Positions 25,034-34,239 of a DNA stretch of 64,000 bases are shown piece after piece. The position numbers and the translations under genes were made by a program. Each line of letters begins with the position of its first letter. The stretch's first letter is position 1. The DNA is taken from the NCBI GenBank assembly GCA_014075255.1, contig CP046178.1, positions 2,498,894 through 2,562,893 of the forward strand, read 5' to 3'. The notes beneath the pieces are model-generated. The model worked only from the letters and a program-made list of their open reading frames with translations, did no database searches and was not told where the DNA came from. The DNA is from Gammaproteobacteria bacterium (GTDB lineage Bacteria; Pseudomonadota; Gammaproteobacteria; UBA4575).

Positions 25034-25205
25034 ATTGACCCTATGTAGATTGATAAATAGTAGGGTTGTTATGCAAGAATTACAGCCTTTCCAATAGTTT
25101 CTAGTTATTAAGCTCAGTATTTGTTTGTAGATACCCATACAACGATAAGACTGTAAAGAATTTGCTTCATAAATATAGTCTGAATTATGTCCCAAGAATA
25201 CGCAG

Positions 25206-26312
25206 ATGATTGAATATATAAGAAGTTGGTATCAGCGACATTTCTCTGACCCGCAAGTTGTAATCCTTGCCTTATTTATCATCATTGGCTTTGCGGTCGT
25301 TTTATTGGCTGGCGATCTGCTTGCGCCCTTATTGGCCAGTATCGTAATCGCTTATGTGTTGGACGGAGCAGTTGAGATTCTCCGTCGCGGCAAAATTCCA
25401 AGATTTTTAGCACTGGGTATAGTGTTTTTTGCATTTATTGCTTTATTGCTGATCATTATCTTTGCTTTGATTCCACAGCTATCTCAACAGTTCACTCAGT
25501 TTTTTCGTGAATTGCCCACTATGATTACCCACGGTCAAGATTTAATCATGCAATTGCCAGATCGATATCCGAGCATTGCGCAAATATTTACAGAAGAACA
25601 AATCAATGAACTTATTTGGTCGATTCGTTCGCAATTAATTTCTGCTGGGCATAATTTTATCAGTCAGCCACTCGAATCGGTAGTAGGTGTGATTACCATT
25701 ATGGTGTATCTCATATTGGTGCCATTGTTAGTTTTCTTTTTTTTGAAGGATAAAGAAAAAATATTAAATTGGTTAGAAGGATTTCTTCCTGTCAACCGTG
25801 AACTTACAAACGAAGTGTGGTTTGAAGTTAATCAAAAGATAGCGAGTTATATACGCGGTAAATTTTTAGAGATATTTTTAGTTTGGTCGGTCACTTATGC
25901 GACATTCGTATTTTTTGGTTTGCAATATGCAATGCTGTTGTCGTTTTTGGTTGGTATCTCGGTGATAGTTCCTTATGTAGGTGCGGCGGTAGTGACTATT
26001 CCGATCGCATTTGTAGCTTACTTCCAGTGGGGCATAGGCCCTGATTTTGCATACGTACTTATTGCCTATGCTGTTATACAATTTTTGGATGGAAATATCT
26101 TGGTGCCACTTTTATTTTCTGAAGTGGTGAATTTGCACCCAGCAGCAATAATCGCGGCAGTACTTGTGTTTGGAGGAATTTGGGGATTGTGGGGAGTGTT
26201 TTTCGCAATCCCGTTGGCCACCTTAGTGAATGCAGTCCTGAAAGCATGGCCTGCAGAAAATGGTAGTGTTGAAAATGATAGTGAGAATGTTCAACAAGCT
26301 AAGTCTGCGTGA
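25206..26312 (+). CDS. AI-2E/PerM family membrane transporter
   Basis: 368 residues with about eight membrane helices: a pair near 18-80, a soluble part with amphipathic helices at about 90-150 (FTQFFRELPTMI), then helices at 155-345. Signature segments LVFFFLKDKEKI, VGISVIVPYVGAAVVTIP and FLDGNILVPLLFSE identify the AI-2E transporter family (TqsA, PerM, YdiK). Substrates vary (autoinducer-2, Na+/H+ exchange) and cannot be assigned. The C-terminal tail is hydrophilic and acidic. In many gammaproteobacteria perM lies near DUF2066, dapA or bcp genes; here dapA-bamC follows. Confidence 0.85.
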   Translation: MIEYIRSWYQRHFSDPQVVILALFIIIGFAVVLLAGDLLAPLLASIVIAYVLDGAVEILRRGKIPRFLALGIVFFAFIALLLIIIFALIPQLSQQFTQFFRELPTMITHGQDLIMQLPDRYPSIAQIFTEEQINELIWSIRSQLISAGHNFISQPLESVVGVITIMVYLILVPLLVFFFLKDKEKILNWLEGFLPVNRELTNEVWFEVNQKIASYIRGKFLEIFLVWSVTYATFVFFGLQYAMLLSFLVGISVIVPYVGAAVVTIPIAFVAYFQWGIGPDFAYVLIAYAVIQFLDGNILVPLLFSEVVNLHPAAIIAAVLVFGGIWGLWGVFFAIPLATLVNAVLKAWPAENGSVENDSENVQQAKSA

Positions 26313-26394
26313 AATATTTGCTATAAAATTCGTTTTTAGTCCTTGATCTTTAGCCTATATCATTGATTTAAATGGAGGCTAGCACTCTGATTCC

Positions 26395-26423
26395 TTGTAA
26401 TACTAGGGTTTCATTTGTAATAT
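26395..26423 (+). promoter_or_regulatory. Candidate sigma-70 promoter of dapA-bamC
   Basis: TTGTAA (26395-26400), 17 bases, TAATAT (26418-26423). Start would be about 33 bases before the dapA GTG. Confidence 0.55.
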
Positions 26424-26462
26424 CGCTCGCTCCATCATTCAACCATCTAATCGAGGTAACCT

Positions 26463-27338
26463 GTGTTCAAAGGTAGCATGGTCGCCATTGCGACACCTAT
26501 GCATGTCGGGGGGGAGGTCGATTTCGACTCGCTGGCCAAATATGTAGAGTTTCATATAGAAAATGACACCGATGCGTTGGTACCTGCGGGTACAACCGGT
26601 GAATCTGCAACGCTAAATCATGCAGAGCATTGCGAGGTGATTCAATTTGTTGTTGATCAAGTTAAGGGACGAATACCTGTAATTGCGGGTACCGGTGCAA
26701 ATTCAACTCAAGAGGCAATTGAGCTGACACAGTGTGCTAAAGATGCGGGGGCAGATGCCTGCTTGCTGGTATCTCCTTATTATAATAAGCCCACGCAAGA
26801 AGGTTTAATATTGCATCATCAAGCGATTGCAAAAGCAGTAGCGATACCACAAATTTTGTATAACGTGCCCGGACGTACTGCTGTCGATTTATTGCCTGAG
26901 ACGGCAATTAAGTTGTCATCTGTTGATAATATTGTTGGCATAAAAGAAGCTACTGGTGAAATTGATCGTTGCAAACAAATCTTAGCTGCTAGTCCTAAAG
27001 AGTTTATGTTGATCAGTGGTGACGATTATTCTGCAATGGAATTTCTATTGGCGGGTGGCTGTGGTGTAATTACGGTTACAGGTAATGTAGCGCCTAAACT
27101 ATTCCATGATATGTGCATAGCGAGTATTGATGGCGATCGAAATAAAGCGCAGGAAATGAATGCCAGATTAGAAAAATTGAACAAGGACTTATTTGTTGAG
27201 TCTAATCCTATACCGGTTAAATGGTGTTTAACGGAAATGGGTTTATTTCCTACAGGTACAAGACTACCCATGACTACGCTGTCTGAAATTCATCATGAAA
27301 CGTTGCGCCAAGCTTTATCAGCAGCAGGCTCAATCTAG
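26463..27338 (+). CDS. dapA: 4-hydroxy-tetrahydrodipicolinate synthase
   Basis: 291 residues, TIM barrel. The active-site threonines are in PAGTTGES (about 42-49), the Tyr in LYNVPGRT and the Schiff-base Lys in GIKEATGEIDR (about residue 161). The enzyme condenses pyruvate with aspartate semialdehyde, first step of the lysine/diaminopimelate branch. The start is GTG at 26463, with GAGG six bases upstream; the next ATG is five codons in and would cut the first strand. bamC follows 35 bases later, the same pair as in E. coli. Confidence 0.95.
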   Translation: MFKGSMVAIATPMHVGGEVDFDSLAKYVEFHIENDTDALVPAGTTGESATLNHAEHCEVIQFVVDQVKGRIPVIAGTGANSTQEAIELTQCAKDAGADACLLVSPYYNKPTQEGLILHHQAIAKAVAIPQILYNVPGRTAVDLLPETAIKLSSVDNIVGIKEATGEIDRCKQILAASPKEFMLISGDDYSAMEFLLAGGCGVITVTGNVAPKLFHDMCIASIDGDRNKAQEMNARLEKLNKDLFVESNPIPVKWCLTEMGLFPTGTRLPMTTLSEIHHETLRQALSAAGSI

Positions 27339-27373
27339 ATTAATATATACCCTAATTATTGGATTAAATTTTA

Positions 27374-28420
27374 GTGAAAAAGATACTTCTTACTTGTGTT
27401 TCGTTATCACTACTGCTGATTGGTGGCTGTGGTTTCTTAAAGTTCGGTACCGACTTTGTTAGTGGTGGGGAATCTAACCCATTAGAGGCGCCGCCAGATT
27501 TAGTGACTCCACAATGGGAAGAGAGTTTAGAAATTCCTAAAACGGCTAATGATCGAGTAAGTGCATTGGAAACCCAAGGTCCAGCATTAGGTGCTGCAGT
27601 GCTGCCGGAATTTTTAGATGTTCGTGTGCGTCGCGAGGGTCCAACGACATGGTTAGAAGTGGATAGTGATCCAGTAACTTTGTGGCCACTGATGCGTAAA
27701 TTTTGGCAAGAACAACAGTACCCGATCGGTAAAAACGAACCTACACTTGGATATATCGAAACGGAGTGGAAGCAACATACCGATCGTTCAGTAAACAGTG
27801 AGCTTAATCAAGAGAGCTATGATATCACCGGCGAAAAATTTCGTACGCGTCTAGAGCGCCAACCAAATGCGGTAACAAATATCTTTTTGACTCAACGTGG
27901 TGCAGAAGTTGCTGCAGTCAATAAAGGTAATCAAATTTTATGGAAACCTCAGCCGCCCAATAGTGAGCGTGAAACTGAAATGATGATTAGGCTGATGGAG
28001 TTTTTAGGAACAGAACGTCAAGATGCGCAACAAAAACTAGCCAGTGCCGATGCGCAAAGTTTATACTTAGATATAAAAGATATTGGCGGCGTTCCTGTTC
28101 TAGTGGTGGGTGATATTTATTCACGTGTTTGGCGTCGCACAGGTGTTGCATTAGATCGTTCAGGATTAGCGATTGAAGATCATGATCGTAATAAGGGTGT
28201 GTACTTTGTTGTGGTGGACATTGCCCAACCAGGTGTCCCTGCTGAGGAAGTTATTGCCCAAAAAGTGTATTACGAAATACATTTGCTTAGCCAAGGCAAA
28301 CAAACTTTAGTAACCGCTCACCAAGTAAATAAGGGTGTAGGTGTGATTGATTCAAATACAGCTAAGGCGCTATTAAAACGTGTTGTTGCAGCGTATCCAG
28401 GGAGTTATCCAAACTCTTAA
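27374..28420 (+). CDS. bamC: Outer-membrane assembly lipoprotein BamC
   Basis: 348 residues from a GTG start. The signal sequence ends in lipobox IGGC (lipid Cys near residue 19). A mostly unstructured N-terminal stretch (LEAPPDLVTPQWEESLEIP) matches the BamD-binding lasso of BamC. Two helix-grip domains follow (about 70-200 and 225-345; e.g. WLEVDSDPVTLWPLMRKFW and SLYLDIKDIGGVPVLVV). BamC is an accessory part of the BAM complex; BamD is encoded at 11925. No good ribosome site precedes the GTG, so it may be coupled to dapA. Confidence 0.88.
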   Translation: MKKILLTCVSLSLLLIGGCGFLKFGTDFVSGGESNPLEAPPDLVTPQWEESLEIPKTANDRVSALETQGPALGAAVLPEFLDVRVRREGPTTWLEVDSDPVTLWPLMRKFWQEQQYPIGKNEPTLGYIETEWKQHTDRSVNSELNQESYDITGEKFRTRLERQPNAVTNIFLTQRGAEVAAVNKGNQILWKPQPPNSERETEMMIRLMEFLGTERQDAQQKLASADAQSLYLDIKDIGGVPVLVVGDIYSRVWRRTGVALDRSGLAIEDHDRNKGVYFVVVDIAQPGVPAEEVIAQKVYYEIHLLSQGKQTLVTAHQVNKGVGVIDSNTAKALLKRVVAAYPGSYPNS

Positions 28421-28453
28421 GTCAGAACTTCTTTGAGTGATTTAAAAATCTAA

Positions 28454-30322
28454 TTACGAGTACGATTTAGTCTTTTCATTGGTAAAAGTTTGAATCGATT
28501 TGAGAATCGATGATGCATCTAAGCAAGCTTGTTCTAGCAGTTCTTCGCGTGATGCGTGATCTAAATATTCATCAGGTAGGCCTAGATTTTTTATTTTAAT
28601 GTTAGTGTTATTCGCTAACACTTCGTTCACCGCGCTGCCGGCACCACCTGCAGCAACATTGTCTTCAACCGTAATAATAAATTTATATTGTTTAGCGATT
28701 TTTTCAATTAGTGTTGAATCAATCGGTTTCACAAATCTCATATTGACTACTGTGGCATCTAGTTCTTCACCCACTTGTAATGCGTCATACACTGGGCTGC
28801 CAAAGGCGAGAATAGCAATGCCTTTATGGGTGCCTTCGCGCAAAATTTTAGCTTTACCAATTTCTACTGCATTCATATCTGGATGAACAGGTGCGCCTGG
28901 ACCAGAACCGCGCGGGTAACGCACAGCAGTTGGGCAATCTTGTAAATGTGCGGTGTAAAGCATGCGCCGAGTTTCGTTTTCATCAGCAGGCGCCATGACC
29001 ATCATGTTTGGTATACAACGTAGATAAGATAAATCGAAACTACCTGCGTGAGTTTGACCATCTGGTCCCACTACACCAGCACGGTCTATTGCAAACACTA
29101 CGGGTAAGTTTTGCACTGCAACATCATGAATAAGCTGATCGTACGCGCGTTGTAAAAACGTAGAGTAAATTGCCACTACTGGTTTTAAATTTTCACAAGC
29201 CATTCCTGCTGCTACGGTTACGGCATGTTGCTCTGCAATCGCAACGTCGAAATAACGGTCAGGAAATCTTTTTGAAAATTCTACTAACCCAGATCCTTCA
29301 CGCATCGCTGGAGTAATGGCAACTACGCGCTCATCTTGTTCAGCAATATCGCAAATCCAGTCGCTGAATACATTTGTATACGTAATTTTTGGTTTCTTGT
29401 TTGACTTAACCACCCCAACGCTTGGATCGAATGAAGGTACAGCATGATATCCAACGGGATCAGACTCAGCTTTTTCATAGCCTTTGCCTTTGCGAGTAAC
29501 AATATGTAATAGGCGAGGGCCATCTAAGCGTTTTAAATTTTGCAATGTTTTTACTAAACCAGATACATCATGACCATCTATAGGGCCAAAATAATTGAGC
29601 CCCATCTCTTCAAATAAAGTACCAGGTGCAATCATGCCTTTGACATGCTCTTCCGTGCGTTTTGCAAGCTCACGAATCGGAGGGATGGGTTCTAATAGCT
29701 TTTTACTACCTTCGCGCATACTGGAAAATACCCGACCCGATAACATGCGGGTTAAATAATTTGTCATTGCGCCTACGTTCGGTGAGATCGACATTTCATT
29801 GTCGTTTAGAATCACTAATAAATCAGCCTTGCAATCACCTAAGTGATTTAAAGCCTCATAGGCTAATCCTGCAGTAAGTCCACCGTCACCAATTACCGCA
29901 ACTACTTTGCGTTTGTTGCCGCTCGCAATGGCCATTCCTAATGCAGCACTAATTGAAGTACTGGAGTGACCTACACCAAAATGATCGTACTCACTTTCTT
30001 TTCGCGCTGGGAATGGTGCAAGTCCATCTTTGGTGCGAATGCTAGTAATTTGATTTTTACGACCGGTAAGAATTTTATGCGGATAACATTGATGACCTAC
30101 ATCCCATACAATCCGATCATGGGGGGTGTTGAAAACGTAGTGTAGTGCAGTAGTAATTTCAATCGCACCTAAACCTGCTGCAAAATGCCCGCCACTGGTT
30201 GCAACCGAATCTAATAAATATGCACGTAACTCATGTGCGATTGCAGGTAACTGCTGTGAATCCAGCGCACGTAAATCTGCTGGGTATTCGATGCCGTCTA
30301 GTAATGGATACTTATGATTCAT
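28454..30322 (-). CDS. dxs: 1-deoxy-D-xylulose-5-phosphate synthase
   Basis: 622 residues from the ATG at 30322. The frame extends to 30385 but would overlap ispA and add atypical residues. Thiamine-diphosphate motifs are present: [16 protein letters not shown] through LNDNEMSIS; the active-site [11 protein letters not shown] is near residue 60 and [17 protein letters not shown] carries the catalytic Glu. The pyrimidine-binding and C-terminal transketolase domains follow. It makes DXP from pyruvate and glyceraldehyde-3-phosphate, the entry to the MEP isoprenoid pathway. It follows ispA after 4 bases in the xseB-ispA-dxs operon. Confidence 0.97.
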   Translation of the reverse strand: MNHKYPLLDGIEYPADLRALDSQQLPAIAHELRAYLLDSVATSGGHFAAGLGAIEITTALHYVFNTPHDRIVWDVGHQCYPHKILTGRKNQITSIRTKDGLAPFPARKESEYDHFGVGHSSTSISAALGMAIASGNKRKVVAVIGDGGLTAGLAYEALNHLGDCKADLLVILNDNEMSISPNVGAMTNYLTRMLSGRVFSSMREGSKKLLEPIPPIRELAKRTEEHVKGMIAPGTLFEEMGLNYFGPIDGHDVSGLVKTLQNLKRLDGPRLLHIVTRKGKGYEKAESDPVGYHAVPSFDPSVGVVKSNKKPKITYTNVFSDWICDIAEQDERVVAITPAMREGSGLVEFSKRFPDRYFDVAIAEQHAVTVAAGMACENLKPVVAIYSTFLQRAYDQLIHDVAVQNLPVVFAIDRAGVVGPDGQTHAGSFDLSYLRCIPNMMVMAPADENETRRMLYTAHLQDCPTAVRYPRGSGPGAPVHPDMNAVEIGKAKILREGTHKGIAILAFGSPVYDALQVGEELDATVVNMRFVKPIDSTLIEKIAKQYKFIITVEDNVAAGGAGSAVNEVLANNTNIKIKNLGLPDEYLDHASREELLEQACLDASSILKSIQTFTNEKTKSYS

Positions 30323-30326
30323 TATT

Positions 30327-31247
30327 TTAAGAGTTTCGTGTAACCATATATTGGCTAATTTCGCGCAGATTCTCGGCGCGATCATCTAAGTGATCTATTT
30401 CATTTAATGCTTCTTGCAACAAATTATTCGCTGTATTTTCAGCTTGTTCTACCCCCACAATGCTAGGGTAAGTAGGTTTATTTTGCGCAGCATCTGAGCC
30501 TTGAGGCTTACCCAATGTTTCGGTATCTGCTTGTATATCAAGTATATCGTCACGTATCTGGAATGCTAAGCCTACTTTCTCTGAAAAATGTGCGAAATGA
30601 GCAAAGGTTTCAGGATTATTCATATCACTGGTAATGACCGCCATTAGTACACTGGCTTGGATTAATGCTGCGGTCTTAAGTGTATGCATAGTTCTAATTT
30701 GTTTTTCATTAAGCTGCTTGTTTACCGCAGCAAGATCAATCGCTTGACCGCCAGCCATACCTAAAGAGCCAGAAGATTTTGCTAGCTGCAGAATCATATG
30801 AACGCGTTGCTCATATGTTGCATCGTCACTAGCTAGTATGGCAAAAGCTTGGGCTTGAATGGCATCACCCGCAAGAATCGCAGTTGCCTCGTCAAATGCT
30901 TTATGACAGGTAGGGCGACCACGGCGCAAGTCATCATCGTCCATGGCAGGTAAATCGTCATGAATGAGTGAATAGCTATGCATGAGTTCAACTGCACAAG
31001 CCGCGCAGTCTAGTGATTCTAAATTACTGCTGAGTGCTTCACCGGTTGCGTATACGAGAGCAGGGCGAATACGCTTACCGCCACCCAGAACAGAATAACG
31101 CATGGCTTTATGTAGCGTTATAGGGGAATCGGTTTCTTGGGGCAGTTTTGTTTTTAGTTGCTGGTTGACTCGACATGCATATTGATCAAGTAACTCTTCA
31201 ACTGTGTCTGCCTCAGTGGCAATCGTTTCAGTTGACTGAGTCTTCAT
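30327..31247 (-). CDS. ispA: (2E,6E)-farnesyl diphosphate synthase
   Basis: 306 residues from the ATG at 31247. The frame could start at a TTG at 31268, but the ATG gives the normal length. Both aspartate-rich motifs are there: [17 protein letters not shown] (first) and FQIRDDILD (second). [10 protein letters not shown] and the QAIDLAA segment also match. It builds C15 farnesyl diphosphate from IPP and DMAPP for quinones and undecaprenyl phosphate. The start overlaps the xseB end by 20 bases, so translation is coupled. Confidence 0.95.
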   Translation of the reverse strand: MKTQSTETIATEADTVEELLDQYACRVNQQLKTKLPQETDSPITLHKAMRYSVLGGGKRIRPALVYATGEALSSNLESLDCAACAVELMHSYSLIHDDLPAMDDDDLRRGRPTCHKAFDEATAILAGDAIQAQAFAILASDDATYEQRVHMILQLAKSSGSLGMAGGQAIDLAAVNKQLNEKQIRTMHTLKTAALIQASVLMAVITSDMNNPETFAHFAHFSEKVGLAFQIRDDILDIQADTETLGKPQGSDAAQNKPTYPSIVGVEQAENTANNLLQEALNEIDHLDDRAENLREISQYMVTRNS

Positions 31248-31488
31248 CTTTGTCGAGATCTTTCTCAATCCAATCTTTATCCTCTTTGCTTAACACGGAA
31301 ATCTTTTGTTCAGCAGTTAGTAACGCTTGTCGACACTCACGAGTAAGTTTTACGCCTTGTTCAAAGTTTTTAAGCGAATCTTCAAGAGAAAGATCGCCTT
31401 TTTCTAATTTATCAACTAGCGTTTCCAGTTGTTTTAGCGATTTCTCAAAGTCGACCGCTTTTGTGGTTGTTTTGCGCGCCAAAGCCAT
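31228..31488 (-). CDS. xseB: Exodeoxyribonuclease VII small subunit
   Basis: 86 residues, a typical XseB: two helices forming a coiled coil, with FEKSLKQLETLVDKLEKGDLSLEDSLKNFEQG split across the conserved core, and an acidic tail. Several XseB chains bind the large XseA subunit, encoded elsewhere, to make the single-strand nuclease exonuclease VII. It is the first gene of xseB-ispA-dxs and overlaps ispA. It is divergent from the rubrerythrin gene, 184 bases away. Confidence 0.92.
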   Translation of the reverse strand: MALARKTTTKAVDFEKSLKQLETLVDKLEKGDLSLEDSLKNFEQGVKLTRECRQALLTAEQKISVLSKEDKDWIEKDLDKDEDSVN

Positions 31489-31554
31489 TTCCTAATTAAT
31501 TTAATTTTTGTACGGACCAGTAGCAGGTTTTGATTTAAGCTTAGGCAATCTGAG

Positions 31555-31583
31555 TTGACAACATTTTAGACCTAGTCTAAAGT
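31555..31583 (+). promoter_or_regulatory. Sigma-70 promoter of the rubrerythrin operon
   Basis: TTGACA (31555-31560), 17 bases, TAAAGT (31578-31583). The first operator overlaps the spacer and -10; the second covers about +3 to +19. This is an architecture for tight repression. Confidence 0.7.
31565..31581. promoter_or_regulatory. Operator 1, TTTAGA-N5-TCTAAA
   Basis: TTTAGAC-CTA-GTCTAAA, an exact 17-bp palindrome of 7-bp arms. Its outer part TTTAGA-N5-TCTAAA is that of the iron-control element of Irr, a Fur-family regulator known from alphaproteobacteria (TTTAGAA-N3-TTCTAAA). Confidence 0.7.
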
Positions 31584-31592
31584 TTCACCCAG

Positions 31593-31609
31593 TTTAGACT
31601 AAGTCTAAA
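31593..31609. promoter_or_regulatory. Operator 2, TTTAGA-N5-TCTAAA
   Basis: TTTAGACT-A-AGTCTAAA, a perfect palindrome of 8-bp arms, centred 28 bases downstream of operator 1. The pair, on nearly the same helix face, suggests cooperative binding. Confidence 0.7.
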
Positions 31610-31672
31610 TCATAGAAACAGGCATAATCCATTGTGATTTTGCTAAAAACATCATAGCTGGAGGTAGCGATA

Positions 31673-32089
31673 ATGTCTCTAAAAGGCAGTAAGACAGAAG
31701 GTAATTTAAAAGATGCGTTTGCGGGTGAATCACAAGCGAATCGTAGATATCTATATTTTGCGGCAAAAGCTGACGTAGAAGGATACAACGATGTGTCTGC
31801 AGTATTTCGTTCAACCGCTGAGGGCGAAACAGGGCATGCTCATGGTCATCTTGAGTACTTAGAAGAGTGTGGTGATCCAGCAACGGGTCTTCCAATTGGC
31901 TCAACCTCTGATAACTTAAAAGCAGCAATTGCTGGTGAAACTCATGAGTACACTGATATGTACCCAGGAATGGCAAAAACTGCACGTGACGAAAGTTTCG
32001 ACGAAGTTGCAGATTGGTTTGAAACGCTTGCTAAAGCAGAGCGTTCACACGCTAATCGTTTTCAGAAAGCCCTTGATACACTAGACTAG
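31673..32089 (+). CDS. Rubrerythrin, ferritin-like domain only
   Basis: 138 residues: a four-helix ferritin-like di-iron domain without the C-terminal rubredoxin domain of classical rubrerythrins. Likely iron ligands in order are Glu19, Glu52-His55, Glu89-Glu92 and Glu123-His126, the two-pair pattern of the family. Such proteins reduce hydrogen peroxide; lacking rubredoxin, this one needs an outside electron donor, perhaps the Fe-S protein encoded next. GGAGGT lies 7 bases before the ATG. The promoter and twin operators point to regulation by iron or peroxide. Cytosolic. Confidence 0.92.
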   Translation: MSLKGSKTEGNLKDAFAGESQANRRYLYFAAKADVEGYNDVSAVFRSTAEGETGHAHGHLEYLEECGDPATGLPIGSTSDNLKAAIAGETHEYTDMYPGMAKTARDESFDEVADWFETLAKAERSHANRFQKALDTLD

Positions 32090-32096
32090 AAACACT

Positions 32097-32110
32097 CTAG
32101 ACTAGTCTAG
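32097..32110. promoter_or_regulatory. Third palindrome, CTAGACTAGTCTAG
   Basis: A perfect 14-bp palindrome 7 bases after the rubrerythrin stop. Its core TAGAC-GTCTA resembles the upstream operators but with one base fewer in the middle, so it may be a weaker or non-equivalent site, or chance. Confidence 0.4.
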
Positions 32111-32138
32111 GTAACTGAATAAAAGCCGAAAAGATTTT

Positions 32139-32177
32139 GCAAATGCACAAATCGTATTAACACGATTTGTGCATTGC
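32139..32177 (+). terminator. Long hairpin between rubrerythrin and the Fe-S gene
   Basis: AATGCACAAATCGT (32142-32155) and ACGATTTGTGCATT (32162-32175) are exact 14-bp arms with a 6-base loop, extended by GC pairs with one bulge. No T run follows, so it more likely limits readthrough or stabilises the upstream mRNA, raising rubrerythrin over the next two products. Confidence 0.6.
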
Positions 32178-32206
32178 AGAAGTTCTAAAACACACAGGAT
32201 TTATTA

Positions 32207-33547
32207 ATGAGAGAAGGGAGCTTAGACGCACCTACGCGGCATCCTATTGACTGGAAAGATCCAAAGTTTTACGACCAAGAAGATCTTAATACTGAGTTAG
32301 AGCGTATTTTTGACATCTGTCATGGATGCAGGCGCTGTGTAAGTTTGTGCAATTCTTTTCCTACACTATTTGATCTGGTGGATGAATCCGAAACCATGGA
32401 AGTAGATGGTGTTGCAAAAGATGATTACACCAAAGTCGTTGATCAGTGTTATCTATGCGATTTATGCTTCTTAACTAAGTGTCCTTATGTTCCACCACAT
32501 GAATGGAATGTAGATTTTCCACATCTAATGTTGCGCGCAAAAGCAATCAAATTTAAAGAAAAGGGTGCATCTAAGCGAGACAACATGCTTAGCAACACGG
32601 ATAAAAATGGCAAATTTTTTGGAATTCCAGTCGTTGCGCAAACCGTAAATGCGGTAAACAATAGTTCTCTTGCACGTAAAGGCATGGGGAAAACCCTAGG
32701 CATTCATCCAGATGCTTATTTGCCTAAATATCAAAGCAAGTCAGCAAAAAAACAATTTACCAAACATCAAACGTCTGTGAGTTCGCCAAAAGCAATTGGC
32801 AGCACAACAGGGAAAGTAGCTATTTATGCAACGTGCTATGGAAATTATAATGAACCTGATTTGGTCGAAGATTTGATAAAGATTTTCGAGCACAACAACA
32901 TTGCTACCAAGTTCATCACCCAAGATAAATGTTGCAGTATGCCTAAGTTAGAATTGGGTGACTTGGAATCCGTAGCGGCGAATAAAGATCATAATATTCC
33001 TATCATGGAAAAAGTTATTGATGATGGTTGGGATATCATTGCACCTATTCCTTCATGCGTATTAATGTTCAAACAAGAACTGCCATTGATGTTTCCTGAG
33101 GATGAAGCATTAAAGAAAGTGCAGCAATCTATTTTTGACCCGTTTGAATATTTAGCATTGCGTAAAAAAGAAGGCATGATGAATACTGATTTCCCAACAT
33201 CACTTGGGAAAGTCTCTTATCACGCACCATGTCACTTGCGTGTTCAGAAAATAGGCAATAAAACCAGAGATATTTTAAATTTGGTTCCCGATACAGAAAT
33301 TGAGCTGATTGAACGTTGTGCAGGGCATGATGGTACTTATGCAGTAAAAGAAGAATTCCATGAAATCTCAATGAAAATTGCACGACCCGTTGTAAATAAA
33401 ATCAAAAATAATGAGCCAAACTATTTTTCCAGTGATTGTCCATTGGCGGGCTATCATTTAGCAAATGGCCTCAACAAAAACGATGATAAAAATGAGTCGT
33501 CGCCAACACACCCAATAACTTTATTGAAAACTGCATACGGGCTATGA
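32207..33547 (+). CDS. Two-cluster Fe-S protein with CCG domains (HdrD/GlpC-like), rubrerythrin-associated
   Basis: 446 residues. Two [4Fe-4S] motifs are at the N terminus: Cys38, 41, 44, 48 and Cys81, 84, 87, 92 (the last spacing is one longer than usual). Two CCG-type domains follow: CYGNYNE to QDKCCSMP (about 212-248), and HAPCHLR to RCAGHDGT (about 345-375), the second keeping only part of the motif. The architecture is that of GlpC/HdrD-type electron carriers, which pass electrons between flavoproteins or quinones and a partner. Lying between rubrerythrin and DUF3501, it is a good candidate for rubrerythrin's reductase. Soluble; no membrane segment. Confidence 0.85.
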   Translation: MREGSLDAPTRHPIDWKDPKFYDQEDLNTELERIFDICHGCRRCVSLCNSFPTLFDLVDESETMEVDGVAKDDYTKVVDQCYLCDLCFLTKCPYVPPHEWNVDFPHLMLRAKAIKFKEKGASKRDNMLSNTDKNGKFFGIPVVAQTVNAVNNSSLARKGMGKTLGIHPDAYLPKYQSKSAKKQFTKHQTSVSSPKAIGSTTGKVAIYATCYGNYNEPDLVEDLIKIFEHNNIATKFITQDKCCSMPKLELGDLESVAANKDHNIPIMEKVIDDGWDIIAPIPSCVLMFKQELPLMFPEDEALKKVQQSIFDPFEYLALRKKEGMMNTDFPTSLGKVSYHAPCHLRVQKIGNKTRDILNLVPDTEIELIERCAGHDGTYAVKEEFHEISMKIARPVVNKIKNNEPNYFSSDCPLAGYHLANGLNKNDDKNESSPTHPITLLKTAYGL

Positions 33548-33577
33548 CTTATCTAATTTCAAAATAAATTGTTATTT

Positions 33578-34162
33578 ATGCAAAAACTATTCAGACAAGA
33601 TTTACATTCTCTAGAAGACTACTCTGCCATGCGCGATGAATTTCGCGCGCAAATCATTCAACATAAAAAAAATCGTGTATTACAAGTCGGCCCCAATATC
33701 ACCATGCATTTCGAAGACCGTCTGGTGATGCAATATCAAATTCAAGAAATGTTACGTGCGGAAAAGATTTTTGAAAGCGCGGGCATTCAAGAAGAGCTTG
33801 ATGCCTATAATCCAATGATTCCAGATGGAAGTAATTGGAAAGTAACCTTCATGATTGAATTTCCAGACCCAGATGAACGCGCAATTCGTTTAAGAGAATT
33901 ATTGGGTATTGAAGACGCTACTTATGTGCAAGTGTCGGGTCACGATAAAGTACATCCTATAAGTGATGAGGACTTGCCGCGTGAGACGGCTGAAAAAACT
34001 TCTTCTGTGCATTTTATGAGATTTGAATTAACACCAGAAATGGTGAGTGAGTTAAAAGAGGGTGCAGCATTAACTATCGGGATTGATCACCCTGAGTATA
34101 AGCATGCCATTGAGGCATTGTCGGGTTCTATGCGAGATTCGTTAGTGGCGGATATGGATTAA
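33578..34162 (+). CDS. DUF3501 protein, third member of the rubrerythrin operon
   Basis: 194 residues from the ATG at 33578; an in-frame TTG at 33569 is a less likely start. The sequence is acidic, alpha/beta, with no membrane segment or cysteine: RNRVLQVGPN-like KNRVLQVGPNITMHFEDR and FMIEFPDPDERAIRLREL are typical of DUF3501. Function is unknown. The family is found beside rubrerythrin and this Fe-S protein in many proteobacteria, which suggests a shared peroxide or iron role. It ends the operon; a dispersed palindrome follows 15 bases later. Confidence 0.85.
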   Translation: MQKLFRQDLHSLEDYSAMRDEFRAQIIQHKKNRVLQVGPNITMHFEDRLVMQYQIQEMLRAEKIFESAGIQEELDAYNPMIPDGSNWKVTFMIEFPDPDERAIRLRELLGIEDATYVQVSGHDKVHPISDEDLPRETAEKTSSVHFMRFELTPEMVSELKEGAALTIGIDHPEYKHAIEALSGSMRDSLVADMD

Positions 34163-34176
34163 ATGTAAATTTTCCT

Positions 34177-34206
34177 AATGTCCGTTTTCGGCCAATAGCG
34201 GTCATT
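34177..34206. repeat. Dispersed palindromic repeat, copy 3 (two mismatches)
   Basis: AATGTCCGTT and AGCGGTCATT around TTCGGCCAAT. It has two arm mismatches and the same loop family as copy 1. It lies after DUF3501, before the convergent DUF427 gene. Confidence 0.7.
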
Positions 34207-34239
34207 CAGTTTTTGATATTTAAATTAAGCGTAATACAT

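Noticed and set aside
24995-25195. 66-codon minus-strand frame between the LysR and PerM genes
   Set aside because: It overlaps the LysR 3' end, has no ribosome site or recognisable features, and is Cys/Tyr-rich by chance.
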